Below are positions 51,979-61,300 of a stretch of 64,000 nt of DNA, one piece after another. The translations under genes and the position numbers were made by a program. Source of the stretch: Labrenzia sp. R4_2 (GTDB taxonomy: Bacteria; Pseudomonadota; Alphaproteobacteria; Rhizobiales; Stappiaceae); the NCBI RefSeq assembly GCF_017743865.1, contig NZ_JAGHRJ010000004.1, positions 186,001 through 250,000 on the forward strand, given 5' to 3'. The notes beneath the pieces are model-generated. The model had not been told where the DNA came from. It saw only the letters and a list, made by a program, of their open reading frames with translations, and did no database searches. Each line of letters starts with the position of its first letter. The stretch's first letter is position 1.

Positions 51979-52629
51979 TTAAGCCGGCATTTTGGTTTTG
52001 CGCAGGTAAGGAAGAACGGCGTCAAATGTGCCGAACTTTGCCTTCGCGTCTTCATCGCTCACGCTTGGCGGAATGATCACATCCTGGCCAACCTCCCAGT
52101 TGGCGGGCGTTGCGACACCTTTCGCAGACGTTTGCAGCGCGTCGAGCGCGCGCAGAACTTCGGCAAAGTTCCGGCCAACAGTCATCGGATACGTCATTGA
52201 TAGCTTCAACTGCTTGTCCGGGCCAATGATGAACACGGAGCGAACGGTCGCGCTGTCAGCCGGTGTCCGGCCATCGGGGAGATAAGCTTCAGCCGGCAGC
52301 ATGTCGAATGCCTTTGAAACGGCCAAACCTTCATCTGCGATAATTGGGAAGCCGGCTGCCGCGCCGCCCACTTTCTCAATGTCGGTCTTCCATTTCTTGT
52401 GATCTTCCGCGCTGTCCACAGAAACACCAATAACTTTCGTACCGCGCTTTTCCCACTCAGCCGTCAGCTGCGCTACAGCACCAAACTCAGTGGTGCAGAC
52501 CGGTGTAAAGTCTTTCGGGTGGCTGAAAAGGATAGCCCAACTATCGCCAATCCAGTCGTGAAACGTGATTTGCCCCTGATCCGTTTCAGCGGTGAAATTC
52601 GGAACAACATCATTGATACGAAGTGACAT
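51979..52629 (-). CDS. 1-Cys peroxiredoxin (Prx6 type)
   Basis: This 216-residue thiol peroxidase reduces H2O2 and organic hydroperoxides in the cytoplasm. Peroxidatic Cys in LFSHPKDFTPVCTTEFGAV (about residue 45), with the Thr and the conserved Arg in TVRSVFIIGPDKQLKLSMTYPMTVGRN. The C-terminal extension (YLRKTKMPA) and length fit the Prx6 class, which lacks a resolving Cys. Confidence 0.93.
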   Translation of the reverse strand: MSLRINDVVPNFTAETDQGQITFHDWIGDSWAILFSHPKDFTPVCTTEFGAVAQLTAEWEKRGTKVIGVSVDSAEDHKKWKTDIEKVGGAAAGFPIIADEGLAVSKAFDMLPAEAYLPDGRTPADSATVRSVFIIGPDKQLKLSMTYPMTVGRNFAEVLRALDALQTSAKGVATPANWEVGQDVIIPPSVSDEDAKAKFGTFDAVLPYLRKTKMPA

Positions 52630-52744
52630 GACAAAGGTGTCTTTTCAGCAGAAAACTAAAACATAGCCATCAGCGAGACGGGGCTGCGGCCGCTCTGTGT
52701 TACGCCTATGTAAGCGGGAAGACAAACAGAACAATGAGATGGCT

Positions 52745-53404
52745 TCAAGCTTTCGGCAAAAACTGAAGCAGCGACTTTTTCGCACCCTCGATATGAGCCT
52801 TGGTCAACTCGGCCGCCGTGTCAGCCTCACCGCTCTCACAAGCATCAAGAATGGCGAAATGCTCCCGGCCGGCTCGCTCCATCCCATTGCTCATAACAAG
52901 TTGAGCCCGGATCTGCCGCTCAACCCGATCGATCGCATTTCCGGCAATTTCCAGGAAGTAACTGAGATTGCTCGCGCTGTAGAGCGTCTCATGAAAGTCC
53001 CGGTTGAGGTTGCCCCATTCCATCGGGTCTTTGGACTGTGAAAATGCGGAACACTTCGCGCGCGCTTGGTCCAGCACTTCTTTGGACATCCTCGGCACAG
53101 CGTTCTTGATGATCTCGGGTTCTACAAGTGCTCGAAGGTTGAAGATTTCTTCGACCTCCTCCGGCGACAGACCGGCGACAACCGCGCCTTTGTAACGCTG
53201 CGTTTTCACCAGGCCCTGTTCCTCAAGCCGTGAAATCGCTTCGCGGACAGGGATCCGGCTCGTGTTGAAAAGGCGCGCGATTTCGTCCTGGCGAAGGGGT
53301 TCACCCTCCTCCAGCTGACCTTCGATAATGGCGTTCCGCAAAGCATCAAAGACAATCGATGAGGCCGATGCTGTGGCGGAAATATCCATTGATTTCAGTT
53401 TCAT
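52745..53404 (-). CDS. GntR family regulator, FCD (FadR-type)
   Basis: This 219-residue protein has a winged helix (about 15-80: FDALRNAIIEGQLEEGEPLRQDEIARLFNTSRIPVREAISRLEEQGLV) and an all-helical FCD effector domain (about 85-215) with the metal-site-like His in LNRDFHETLY and REHFAILDAC. It is divergent from the amino-acid ABC operon and hydroxyproline genes, which it probably represses. GGAGAGG lies 8 nt before the ATG. The ligand is inferred to be a hydroxyproline-pathway metabolite. Confidence 0.9.
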   Translation of the reverse strand: MKLKSMDISATASASSIVFDALRNAIIEGQLEEGEPLRQDEIARLFNTSRIPVREAISRLEEQGLVKTQRYKGAVVAGLSPEEVEEIFNLRALVEPEIIKNAVPRMSKEVLDQARAKCSAFSQSKDPMEWGNLNRDFHETLYSASNLSYFLEIAGNAIDRVERQIRAQLVMSNGMERAGREHFAILDACESGEADTAAELTKAHIEGAKKSLLQFLPKA

Positions 53405-53469
53405 ACCAACGCCTCTCCATTCCCTGCCTTTTTAATCGAACGCCCCGGCCCGGTACAGCAGGAACTTTT

Positions 53470-53501
53470 TTGAATATTTTATATTGAATATTGGATCCAA
53501 T
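53470..53501. promoter_or_regulatory. Candidate operator/promoter region of the hydroxyproline operon
   Basis: TTGAATATT repeats at 53470-53478 and 53484-53492 (14-bp period) and runs into the perfect palindrome ATTGGATCCAAT (53490-53501). The stretch is AT-rich and lies between the divergent FCD regulator and the transporter gene, so it is the best site for regulator binding. Confidence 0.55.
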
Positions 53502-53556
53502 TTAGATTATCAATTTGGCGCTGACCAAAAATCTTCGAAAAGAAGAGGGGAAAATC

Positions 53557-54357
53557 ATGTTCAGGAATTTCACGGCCGCCGCGCTGTTCTCACTCGCAGC
53601 TGCGCTTCCAACCCAGGCAGATACACTCGATGATGTCGTCGATCGCGGGGAGCTGCGCTGCGGCGTTGTGCTCGACTTTCCGCCAATCGGGTATCGGGAC
53701 GCCAACAACGAACCAGCTGGCTTTGACGTCGACTACTGCAAAGACCTCGCCGCCGCGCTAGAGGTCGAGGCAACCATTTATCCGGTCACCTGGGCCGAGC
53801 GCCTGCCGGTCATCGTGACGGGCCGGGCCGATGTTGTCTTTGGCGCCACATCCGACAGTCTGGCGCGCGCACGCACCGTCGGCTTCACAATTCCTTACGC
53901 GATCTACTACGCGCAAGGTGTCGTCAACGCTGACAGCGGTATCGAATCTTTTGAAGACATCCGCGGCAAGCGTGTTGCGGGAGCGATTGGCACCGTCCCG
54001 GAACAAGAGTGGCTGAAAATCGCCGAGGAGTGGGGTGAAGAGCATCTCTACCAAGGCTATCAGTCCGAAAACGAAGTCTTTCTCGCCGTCGCACAGGGCA
54101 AGGCCGATATCGGCATCACGACAAATACGGCCGTAAAGCCAATCACCGAACAATATGACACCGTTCTTGCGGGGCCGCGCATGCCCTGGACCACAGACTA
54201 TACATCGGTTGTCGGCAAGCGCGAAGACGTGACCTGGCTGAACTTCCTCAACCTCTTCGTCACGCACCAAGTCCGTTCCGGCCGTTATGCGGAGCTCTGG
54301 GGCAAATATGTCGGTGGTGAAGCGCCTGAACTGCGCATCCCGGGCGTCATGTACTGA
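53557..54357 (+). CDS. Polar amino-acid ABC transporter substrate-binding protein
   Basis: This 266-residue family 3 binding protein has a signal peptide (MFRNFTAAALFSLAAALPTQA, cleavage near 21) and the usual fold: LDDVVDRGELRCGVVLDFPPIGYRDANNEPAGFDVDYCKDLAAAL, then RADVVFGATSDSLARARTVGFTIPY. AGAGGGG precedes ATG 53557. It begins the operon that leads into the hydroxyproline genes, so hydroxyproline or its betaine is the likely ligand (inference). Confidence 0.9.
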   Translation: MFRNFTAAALFSLAAALPTQADTLDDVVDRGELRCGVVLDFPPIGYRDANNEPAGFDVDYCKDLAAALEVEATIYPVTWAERLPVIVTGRADVVFGATSDSLARARTVGFTIPYAIYYAQGVVNADSGIESFEDIRGKRVAGAIGTVPEQEWLKIAEEWGEEHLYQGYQSENEVFLAVAQGKADIGITTNTAVKPITEQYDTVLAGPRMPWTTDYTSVVGKREDVTWLNFLNLFVTHQVRSGRYAELWGKYVGGEAPELRIPGVMY

Positions 54358-54509
54358 CGTCCTGCAGGGCATACCGCCTCTCCCACCGCGGTATGCCCTG
54401 CAATCTTGTTCCCGAAATCATTCGCGGCCATTGACCCGATGGCTTCGCAAAACCTCTATCCGCAGCACACCAGTCCACTTTGTGCTGGATCTGCCGGAGC
54501 ATCCTGAGA

Positions 54510-55172
54510 ATGTTCGACTACAATTTCCATTGGCGGCCGGTGATGAAAAGCCTGCCCGATCTTCTGGAAGCGGGCCTGCTCACGCTGCAAGTCGCGACGC
54601 TTTCCATGATCGTCGGCATCATCATCGGTCTCGCCTTGGCGCTCATTCGCCTGCACTTGCGTGGACCGCTGCATTGGTTCGCATCAGCGTGGATCGAGTT
54701 GGCTCGCAACACCCCTGCCCTGTTCCAACTCTTCTTTTTCGGGTTCGGGCTTGGCGCGTTCGGTTTGCACCTGTCGCCGTTCACCATCGTTCTCGCCGGT
54801 CTCAGCTTCAACTGTGCCGGATACCTTGCAGAGAATTTTCGCGGCGGGTTTCAGTCGGTCCCAGACACGCAACTGCGCGCGGCACGCAGTCTCGGCATGT
54901 CCGCTTGGCAGGCCTATACCCGGATCATCATCCCGCAAGTGTTCCGCATCGTGTACCACCCGCTCACCAACCAGCTGGTCTGGGCCGTGTTAATGTCTTC
55001 GCTCGGCATGCTTGTCGGGTTTCGTGAGCTAAGCGGCGAAACCCAATTCTTCGCCAGCCGGACCTTCCGGATCTTCGAATATTTCGCCGTGACCGCGATC
55101 ATCTACTACGTGATCGTCAAGGTCATCCTCGGGGCATCCCGGCTGCTTGCCTGGCGTTTGTTCCGGTACTGA
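54510..55172 (+). CDS. Polar amino-acid ABC transporter permease, subunit 1
   Basis: This 220-residue HisM/GlnP-type permease has about five helices. Conserved loop: NFRGGFQSVPDTQLRAARSLGMSAWQAYTRIIIPQVFRIVYHPLTNQ, the EAA-like contact with the ATPase. ATG 54510 has GGAG upstream. The companion subunit follows after 10 bp. Confidence 0.9.
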   Translation: MFDYNFHWRPVMKSLPDLLEAGLLTLQVATLSMIVGIIIGLALALIRLHLRGPLHWFASAWIELARNTPALFQLFFFGFGLGAFGLHLSPFTIVLAGLSFNCAGYLAENFRGGFQSVPDTQLRAARSLGMSAWQAYTRIIIPQVFRIVYHPLTNQLVWAVLMSSLGMLVGFRELSGETQFFASRTFRIFEYFAVTAIIYYVIVKVILGASRLLAWRLFRY

Positions 55173-55182
55173 GGAGGCTGAT

Positions 55183-55845
55183 ATGCAACAATCCATAAGT
55201 TTCTTCAGCGGATTTGGTATCAACGACCTGTGGTTCTTGGGCGAAGCAGCCCTCCGGACCCTCTGGATTTCCGCAGTCTCGATTTCCGCCGGCACGGTTC
55301 TTGGAATTCTCTTCGGCTGGATCCTCTATGAGGCGAAATTCCTCGGCGCTGTCACCCTGGCCCCTGTCCTGGATATTTTCCGCTCCGTTCCACTGATTAT
55401 CCAGCTGGTTCTCTTCTACAATTTCGCTCCGATCATCGGACTGGATTTTGGTCCGTTCGGCTCCGGCATTGTCGTGTTGACGATCTACACGGCGTCGCTT
55501 GTTGCGAACGTTGCCCGCGGCGGCATCGAGGCCGTCGGAAAACCGATGCGCCGGGCGGCCCGTTCACTCGGCCTGAGCTACTGGCAGGACATGCGCCATG
55601 TGGTTCTCCCGATCGGTGGCCGTGCCGTCTTCCCCTCGTGGGTTGGTGTTGCCCTCGGCGTGATGAAGGACAGTGCGTTGGTCTCGGTCCTCGGCTATGT
55701 CGAACTCCTGAAAGCCAGCCAGATCCTCATCACAAGGACACAGGAACCCTTCCTGATCCTCGCTATCGCTGGCGCGTTCTACTTCGCGCTGTCCTATCCG
55801 ATCTCGCGCTATGCCGCACAACTGGAAAAAAGGTGGGCCCAATGA
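55183..55845 (+). CDS. Polar amino-acid ABC transporter permease, subunit 2
   Basis: This 220-residue permease pairs with the previous one. Conserved loop: NVARGGIEAVGKPMRRAARSLGLSYWQDMRHVVLPIGGRAVFPSW. GAGGAGG lies 5 nt before ATG 55183. The stop overlaps the ATPase start (ATGA at 55842-55845). Confidence 0.9.
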   Translation: MQQSISFFSGFGINDLWFLGEAALRTLWISAVSISAGTVLGILFGWILYEAKFLGAVTLAPVLDIFRSVPLIIQLVLFYNFAPIIGLDFGPFGSGIVVLTIYTASLVANVARGGIEAVGKPMRRAARSLGLSYWQDMRHVVLPIGGRAVFPSWVGVALGVMKDSALVSVLGYVELLKASQILITRTQEPFLILAIAGAFYFALSYPISRYAAQLEKRWAQ

Positions 55846-56564
55846 TCGAGATTCGCGGTCTTGAGAAATACTTCGGCGCGCTTCAGGTCCTCAAAGGCAT
55901 CGACCTTGACGTTGCAAAGGGCGAAGTTCTGTCTGTCATTGGAGCATCAGGCTCCGGCAAATCGACGCTGCTCTACTGCATCAATGGCCTGGAACCGATC
56001 CAAAAAGGATCTGTTGTTGTCGACGGAACCGACGTCCATGACAAAGCGACCGACATCAACAAACTGCGCCAGAAACTCGGCATGGTGTTTCAGCAATGGA
56101 ACAGTTTCCCGCATCTAACAGCGCTGGAAAACGTCGCTCTGTCGCCACGGATTGTAAAAGGCAAGTCACGGGCGGATGCCCAAGAAATTGCTGAACAGCA
56201 GCTCAAACATGTTGGATTGGCAGACAAGCTCAATGTCTATCCGAATGCATTGTCGGGCGGGCAGCAGCAGCGGCTAGCCATCGCACGCGCCCTTGCGATG
56301 GAACCAACCTACATGTTGTTCGACGAGGCCACATCCGCACTCGATCCGGAACTGGTTGGCGAAGTTCTCGATACCATGCGCCTGCTTGCCGAAGAAGGCA
56401 TGACGATGATCTGCGTGACCCACGAAATGGGCTTCGCGCGCGATGTCTCCGACAGGGTCGCCTACTTTCATCACGGCGTCATGGAAGAGATCGGACCTCC
56501 AGGTCAGGTCTTTGGCGATCCGCAGTCCGAGCACACGCGCAAGTTCCTGTCCAACGTCCGCTAA
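55842..56564 (+). CDS. Polar amino-acid ABC transporter ATP-binding protein
   Basis: This 240-residue ATPase of the GlnQ/HisP class has Walker A GASGSGKST (about 35-43), Q-loop VFQQWNSFPHLT, signature LSGGQQQRLAIARAL, Walker B YMLFDEATSALDPE and His in VTHEMGFARDVSDRV. It completes the SBP-permease-permease-ATPase importer. Confidence 0.93.
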   Translation: MIEIRGLEKYFGALQVLKGIDLDVAKGEVLSVIGASGSGKSTLLYCINGLEPIQKGSVVVDGTDVHDKATDINKLRQKLGMVFQQWNSFPHLTALENVALSPRIVKGKSRADAQEIAEQQLKHVGLADKLNVYPNALSGGQQQRLAIARALAMEPTYMLFDEATSALDPELVGEVLDTMRLLAEEGMTMICVTHEMGFARDVSDRVAYFHHGVMEEIGPPGQVFGDPQSEHTRKFLSNVR

Positions 56565-56647
56565 CAGCACTGTTTCAAAATTCGGCCCTAACGGTTTACG
56601 CTCAGAATTTCCGGCGGCCGTCCGGCTCGACTCCAAAGGAGAAGGCA

Positions 56648-57607
56648 ATGTCCTCAAACATCTTTTCAGGCACCATTCCCGCACTGATGACCCCTTGCAA
56701 CGCAGACCGGACACCGGACTTCGATGCCTTGGTCAAGAAGGGCCAAGAACTCATTTCCAAGGGTATGTCAGCAGTCGTTTACTGCGGCTCCATGGGCGAC
56801 TGGCCGCTTTTGACTGACGCAGAACGGATGGAAGGCGTTGAGCGCCTGGTCAAGGCCGGCGTGCCGACCATCGTCGGAACAGGTGCGGTTAACACAAAGT
56901 CAGCCGTGTCCCATGCCGCCCACGCGGCAAAGGTCGGGGCCCATGGCTTGATGGTGATCCCACGGGTCCTCTCTCGCGGCATTTCTCCGATTGCCCAGCG
57001 CAATCACTTCAGCGCAATTCTGTCTGCGGCGCCAAACCTTCCGGCCGTCATTTACAACAGTCCCTATTATGGTTTTGCGACCCGCGCCGACTTGTTCTTT
57101 GACTTGCGCAAGGAGTTCCCGAGCCTGATCGGCTTCAAGGAGTTCGGCGGTCACGATGACCTGCGCTATGCGGCGGAAAACATCACGTCCCAGGACGCCG
57201 ATGTCACCTTGATGGTGGGGGTCGACACCGCCGTCTACCACGGCTTCGTCAATTGTGGCGCAACCGGTGCCATCACCGGCATTGGCAACGCCCTGCCAGA
57301 CGCCGTTCTGCATCTTGTGGCTCTCTGCAAAAAAGCAGCGGAAGGAAACGCCGAAGCACGGACCCGAGCGAAAGAACTGGAAGAAGCCCTTGGCGTGTTG
57401 TCGAGCTTCGATGAAGGCCCGGATCTTGTTCTCTATTACAAGCACCTGATGGTGCTGAACGGCGAAGACGAATACCGGCTGCATTTCAATGAAACAGACG
57501 CACTGACGAATGCCCAGCGCGGTTACATCGAGGCGCAATATCAGCTTTTCAAGACCTGGTATGCAGACTGGTGCGGCCAAGGCGGAGTGCTGGCGGAATG
57601 CGCGTAA
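56648..57607 (+). CDS. DHDPS-family lyase, probable 1-pyrroline-4-hydroxy-2-carboxylate deaminase
   Basis: This 319-residue aldolase-class TIM barrel has Schiff-base K164 in LIGFKEFGGHD and the proton-relay Tyr at 140/141 in VIYNSPYYGF; YCGSMGDWPLLTDAERMEGVERLV replaces the GTTGE-type loop of true DapA. DHDPS relatives in hydroxyproline loci deaminate 1-pyrroline-4-hydroxy-2-carboxylate to alpha-ketoglutarate semialdehyde, and the neighbours supply the enzymes before and after that step. AAAGGAG precedes the ATG. It overlaps the epimerase gene by 10 nt. Confidence 0.82.
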   Translation: MSSNIFSGTIPALMTPCNADRTPDFDALVKKGQELISKGMSAVVYCGSMGDWPLLTDAERMEGVERLVKAGVPTIVGTGAVNTKSAVSHAAHAAKVGAHGLMVIPRVLSRGISPIAQRNHFSAILSAAPNLPAVIYNSPYYGFATRADLFFDLRKEFPSLIGFKEFGGHDDLRYAAENITSQDADVTLMVGVDTAVYHGFVNCGATGAITGIGNALPDAVLHLVALCKKAAEGNAEARTRAKELEEALGVLSSFDEGPDLVLYYKHLMVLNGEDEYRLHFNETDALTNAQRGYIEAQYQLFKTWYADWCGQGGVLAECA

Positions 57608-58530
57608 TCGACAGCCACACCGCAGGCGAGCCAACCCGGCTGGTGGTCGAGGGTGGTCCGGATCTTGGATCCGGCGCCCTCATCGAAAAGGCTGCCCGGC
57701 TGGAAGCTGAGCATATGGATTTCTGCGCCTCCGTGGTCCTAGAGCCGCGCGGCCATGATGCAATAATCGGCGCCTTGCTGTTGCCGCCGAGCCAGCCGGA
57801 TTGCGCCGCAGCGGTGATTTATTTCAACAACCTGCAAAACCTTGGCATGTGCGGACACGCAACAATTGGCCTCGCGGTAACGCTCGCGCATATGGGCCGG
57901 ATTGACCCCGGCCGGCACAAGTTTGAGACGCCCGTTGGCATCGTGGAAGTGGATCTCAAGGACCCAAACACAGTGTCGGTGGTGAACGTGGAAAGTTATC
58001 GCCTTCACAAGAGCATCTCCGTCGAGGTGCCCGATCACGGTAAAGTCACTGGAGATGTGGCCTGGGGCGGGAACTGGTTCTTTCTTGTCAAAGACAGCCC
58101 GATCGAGCTCACGCTGGAAAATGTTCCGGCCCTCACTGCCTATACAAAGAGCATTCGGCAAGCGCTCGAAAACGCGGGCGTAACCGGTACGGGTGGTGCC
58201 TGGATCGATCACATCGAACTCTTCGGACCACCGAAAGATCCAGCCGCACAGAGCAGAAATTTCGTGCTGTGCCCTGGCGGTGCTTATGACCGCTCCCCCT
58301 GCGGCACGGGATGTTCTGCCAAACTTGCTTGTCTTGCAGAAGATGGTGTGCTTGCACCTGGAGAAGACTGGATCCAGGAGAGTGTCATCGGCAGCACTTA
58401 CCGGATCAGCTACCAGCCGGGCACCGGCAAAGGCGTCATTCCAACGATCACCGGACAGGCTTTTGTCACCTCCGACGCGCACCTGATTTTCAATCCTGCC
58501 GATCCCTACCGCTTCGGGATCCGGCCCTAA
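57598..58530 (+). CDS. 4-hydroxyproline 2-epimerase (proline racemase family)
   Basis: This 310-residue cofactor-independent epimerase has both catalytic Cys: C85 in NLGMCGHATIG and C235 in DRSPCGTGCSAKLA. Also HTAGEPTRLVVEGG at residues 7-20. The Cys-Cys pair fits 4-hydroxyproline 2-epimerase or proline racemase; the downstream deaminase and dehydrogenase pathway favours trans-4-hydroxy-L-proline to cis-4-hydroxy-D-proline. The start at ATG 57598 overlaps the previous stop; an upstream start at 57571 is less likely. Confidence 0.87.
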   Translation: MRVIDSHTAGEPTRLVVEGGPDLGSGALIEKAARLEAEHMDFCASVVLEPRGHDAIIGALLLPPSQPDCAAAVIYFNNLQNLGMCGHATIGLAVTLAHMGRIDPGRHKFETPVGIVEVDLKDPNTVSVVNVESYRLHKSISVEVPDHGKVTGDVAWGGNWFFLVKDSPIELTLENVPALTAYTKSIRQALENAGVTGTGGAWIDHIELFGPPKDPAAQSRNFVLCPGGAYDRSPCGTGCSAKLACLAEDGVLAPGEDWIQESVIGSTYRISYQPGTGKGVIPTITGQAFVTSDAHLIFNPADPYRFGIRP

Positions 58531-58544
58531 AATTGGACAACCTC

Positions 58545-59975
58545 ATGGATTATAATTACTTTATCGGTGGAGCATGGCTAGCGACAGCCGAGAGCACTCC
58601 CAATGTGAACCCGTCGGACACGACCGACATACTTGGCCATGCAGCCAAGGGGACTGGGGCGGATCTCGACAAGGCCATCGACGCTGCGCATGCAGTGGCT
58701 CCAGAGTGGGCCGCTTCCACGCCACAGCAACGGTTCGACGTGCTCGATTTCATTGGAACGGAAATTCTGGCGCGCAAGGAGGAGCTGGGCACGTTGCTTT
58801 CCAGAGAGGAAGGCAAGACACTGCCAGAGGGTATTGGTGAAGCCGCGCGTGCGGGCCAGATCTTCAAGTTCTTTGCCGGCGAAGCGCTTCGCCAAACCGG
58901 TGACCGGCTCGATTCTGTCCGGCCTGGCGTGGAGATCGACATCACACGCTCACCGGTCGGCGTCATCGGATTGATCACCCCATGGAACTTTCCGATCGCC
59001 ATTCCGGCTTGGAAGCTCGCACCGGCCATCTGTTATAGAAATACCGTCATCTTGAAACCAGCGGAACTGGTACCGGGATGCGCCCATGCGCTGGTCGAGA
59101 TCATCTCCCGATCTGGGTTGCCAGCTGGTGTCGTCAATCTGGTGATGGGTCGGGGGTCGGAGCTTGGCCCGCGCATGATCGACAGCGACAAGGTGAATGC
59201 GATTTCCTTCACCGGCTCGGTCCCGACGGGCCGCGGGATCGCTGCAGCCTGCGGAGCAAATCTGAAAAAGGTTCAGCTGGAAATGGGCGGCAAGAACCCA
59301 ATGGTGGTTCTAGACGACGCAGATTTGGAACTTGCCGTCGATGCCTGCTTGAATGGTGCTTTCTTCTCCACTGGTCAGCGCTGCACCGCCAGCTCCCGGT
59401 TGATCGTCACGGAGAAGATCCACGACCAGTTTGTAGCAACACTCTACGATCGGATGATGGCGCTCAAGGTCGGTCATGCCCTTGAAGCGGGCATACAGAT
59501 GGGCCCCGTCGTAGATCAACGTCAGCTCGAGCAGAACCTTTCCTACGTCGACATCGCAGGCAAAGAAGGCGGCAAGATTCTGGGCGGCCAACAACTGGAG
59601 CTCGCCACCAGGGGCTTCTACATGGCTCCGGCTTTAATCACGGAGACCACAAACGCCATGCGGATCAACCGCGAGGAAGTGTTTGGACCCGTCGCGTCCG
59701 TTATTAGGGTCAAGGACTATGACGAAGCCTTAGCCACCGCCAATGATACGGAATTCGGGCTCAGTGCAGGCATCTGCACCACCTCGCTTAAACACGCGCA
59801 GCATTTCAAGAAAAATGCCCAGGCCGGAATGGTCATGGTCAACCTGCCAACCGCTGGCGTCGATTATCACGTTCCATTCGGCGGCACGAAGGGCTCCAGC
59901 TTTGGCTCCCGCGAGCAGGGTCGCTACGCGGCAGAGTTCTACACGACGGTCAAGACAGCCTACACCCTGCCGTAA
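58545..59975 (+). CDS. Aldehyde dehydrogenase, probable alpha-ketoglutarate semialdehyde dehydrogenase
   Basis: This 476-residue NAD(P)+-dependent enzyme has all core residues: N148 (TPWNFP), K171 (LKPAE), E246 (LEMGGKNP) and C280 (STGQRCTASSR), plus the Rossmann SFTGSVPTG. In this operon it would oxidise alpha-ketoglutarate semialdehyde to alpha-ketoglutarate, ending the 4-hydroxyproline route. ATG 58545 is preferred; the longer frame from 58311 lies inside the epimerase gene. Confidence 0.88.
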   Translation: MDYNYFIGGAWLATAESTPNVNPSDTTDILGHAAKGTGADLDKAIDAAHAVAPEWAASTPQQRFDVLDFIGTEILARKEELGTLLSREEGKTLPEGIGEAARAGQIFKFFAGEALRQTGDRLDSVRPGVEIDITRSPVGVIGLITPWNFPIAIPAWKLAPAICYRNTVILKPAELVPGCAHALVEIISRSGLPAGVVNLVMGRGSELGPRMIDSDKVNAISFTGSVPTGRGIAAACGANLKKVQLEMGGKNPMVVLDDADLELAVDACLNGAFFSTGQRCTASSRLIVTEKIHDQFVATLYDRMMALKVGHALEAGIQMGPVVDQRQLEQNLSYVDIAGKEGGKILGGQQLELATRGFYMAPALITETTNAMRINREEVFGPVASVIRVKDYDEALATANDTEFGLSAGICTTSLKHAQHFKKNAQAGMVMVNLPTAGVDYHVPFGGTKGSSFGSREQGRYAAEFYTTVKTAYTLP

Positions 59976-60042
59976 GCCATTCCCTGTCCCGCCAAGGACC
60001 TACCTGGCGGGGCAGATTCTCAAGATTTTATCGGATCCCAAA

Positions 60043-61278
60043 GTGCAAGATGTTATTGTCATCGGAGCCGGCGTCATCGGCATCTCTGCAGCCCTAGCCC
60101 TTCAGGCGGACGGCCGAAAAGTAACTGTCCTCAACCGGCAAGACAGCAGTCCAAAAGCCTCGGACATGAACGCCGGCGCTTTTGCCTTTGCGGACATCAT
60201 GCCGCTTGCCGCGCCCGGCATCATGCGCAAAGCGCCCAAGTGGCTGGTGGATCCCTTAGGGCCCTTGTCTGTCCCTCCGGCCTATGCGTTCAAGATCCTT
60301 CCATGGCTGGTCCGCTTCTGGCGGGCCAGCATGCCCGACAGGTATCAGAAAAGCCTCGCGGTACAGGCCAGTTTGATGGAGCTGTCGCAGGATGCTCTGG
60401 AAAGGCTAATCAGTGACACTTCAGCTGAAGAGCTGATCCGCAGAGACGGCCAACTGCAGCTTTACGAGAGCGAACGGGAGTACCAGGCGAGCCTGCCCGG
60501 TTGGGAGTTGCGCCGAAAGCATGGCGTCAGTTTCAAGCTTCTGAAATCGCAGGAAGAAATCGCGGACATTCAGCCCGGCATCGATAGTCGCTTTTCCTTC
60601 GCCGGCTTCACGCCGGATTGGATCAATACCTGTGATCCAGCGGCCTGGCTTTCCCATTTGACGGCCGCCTTCCGCACGCGCGGCGGAAACTTGATCGACG
60701 CAAATGCAACGCAGCTCCGGTCAACGGGCGACGGCGTTGAGATCCATGCGGCAAACGGGACCCACTGCGCATCGCACGTGATTGTTGCGGCCGGTGCCTG
60801 GTCGCGCCACTTGGCCAAGACGCTCGGCGACACGATCCCGCTGGAGACCGAGCGCGGTTACAACACAACACTTCCGGCAACTGACTTCGATCTGAAGACG
60901 CACCTCACCTTCCCGGGCCATGGCTTTGTCGTCACCCGCATCAACTACGGCATCCGGGTCGGCGGGGCAGTTGAATTGGGCGGCTTGAAGCTTCCGCCCA
61001 ACTACAAGCGGGCCGAGATCCTTCTTGAGAAAGCCAGATCCTTTTTGCCCGGGCTTGATAGCAAAACCGGACACCAATGGATGGGGTTCCGCCCTTCCTT
61101 GCCGGACAGCCTTCCGGTGATCGGGCACTCATCCAAAGACAAACGGGTCATCTACGCCTTCGGCCACGGCCATCTCGGACTGACCCAGTCCGCTGGCACC
61201 GCCGAATTGGTCCGTGCGCTTGCAAACAAAACACAGCCGACAATCGATCTTGCCGCGTATTCACCCGGCCGCTTCTAA
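60043..61278 (+). CDS. FAD-dependent D-amino acid (cis-4-hydroxy-D-proline) oxidase/dehydrogenase
   Basis: This 411-residue DAO-superfamily flavoprotein has the FAD loop [31 protein letters not shown] at residues 3-33, the DadA-like stretch [31 protein letters not shown], and C-terminal [46 protein letters not shown]. It would oxidise cis-4-hydroxy-D-proline to pyrroline-4-hydroxy-2-carboxylate. GTG 60043 fits the FAD-domain start; the frame upstream lies in the dehydrogenase gene. Confidence 0.85.
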   Translation: MQDVIVIGAGVIGISAALALQADGRKVTVLNRQDSSPKASDMNAGAFAFADIMPLAAPGIMRKAPKWLVDPLGPLSVPPAYAFKILPWLVRFWRASMPDRYQKSLAVQASLMELSQDALERLISDTSAEELIRRDGQLQLYESEREYQASLPGWELRRKHGVSFKLLKSQEEIADIQPGIDSRFSFAGFTPDWINTCDPAAWLSHLTAAFRTRGGNLIDANATQLRSTGDGVEIHAANGTHCASHVIVAAGAWSRHLAKTLGDTIPLETERGYNTTLPATDFDLKTHLTFPGHGFVVTRINYGIRVGGAVELGGLKLPPNYKRAEILLEKARSFLPGLDSKTGHQWMGFRPSLPDSLPVIGHSSKDKRVIYAFGHGHLGLTQSAGTAELVRALANKTQPTIDLAAYSPGRF

Positions 61279-61300
61279 AACCCTTCATCGGAGGATCACC

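Noticed and set aside
54287..55027. 246-residue plus-strand frame overlapping the amino-acid permease gene
   Set aside because: Out of frame with the permease, which has clear membrane segments and an EAA-like loop; the product is Arg/His/Pro-rich.
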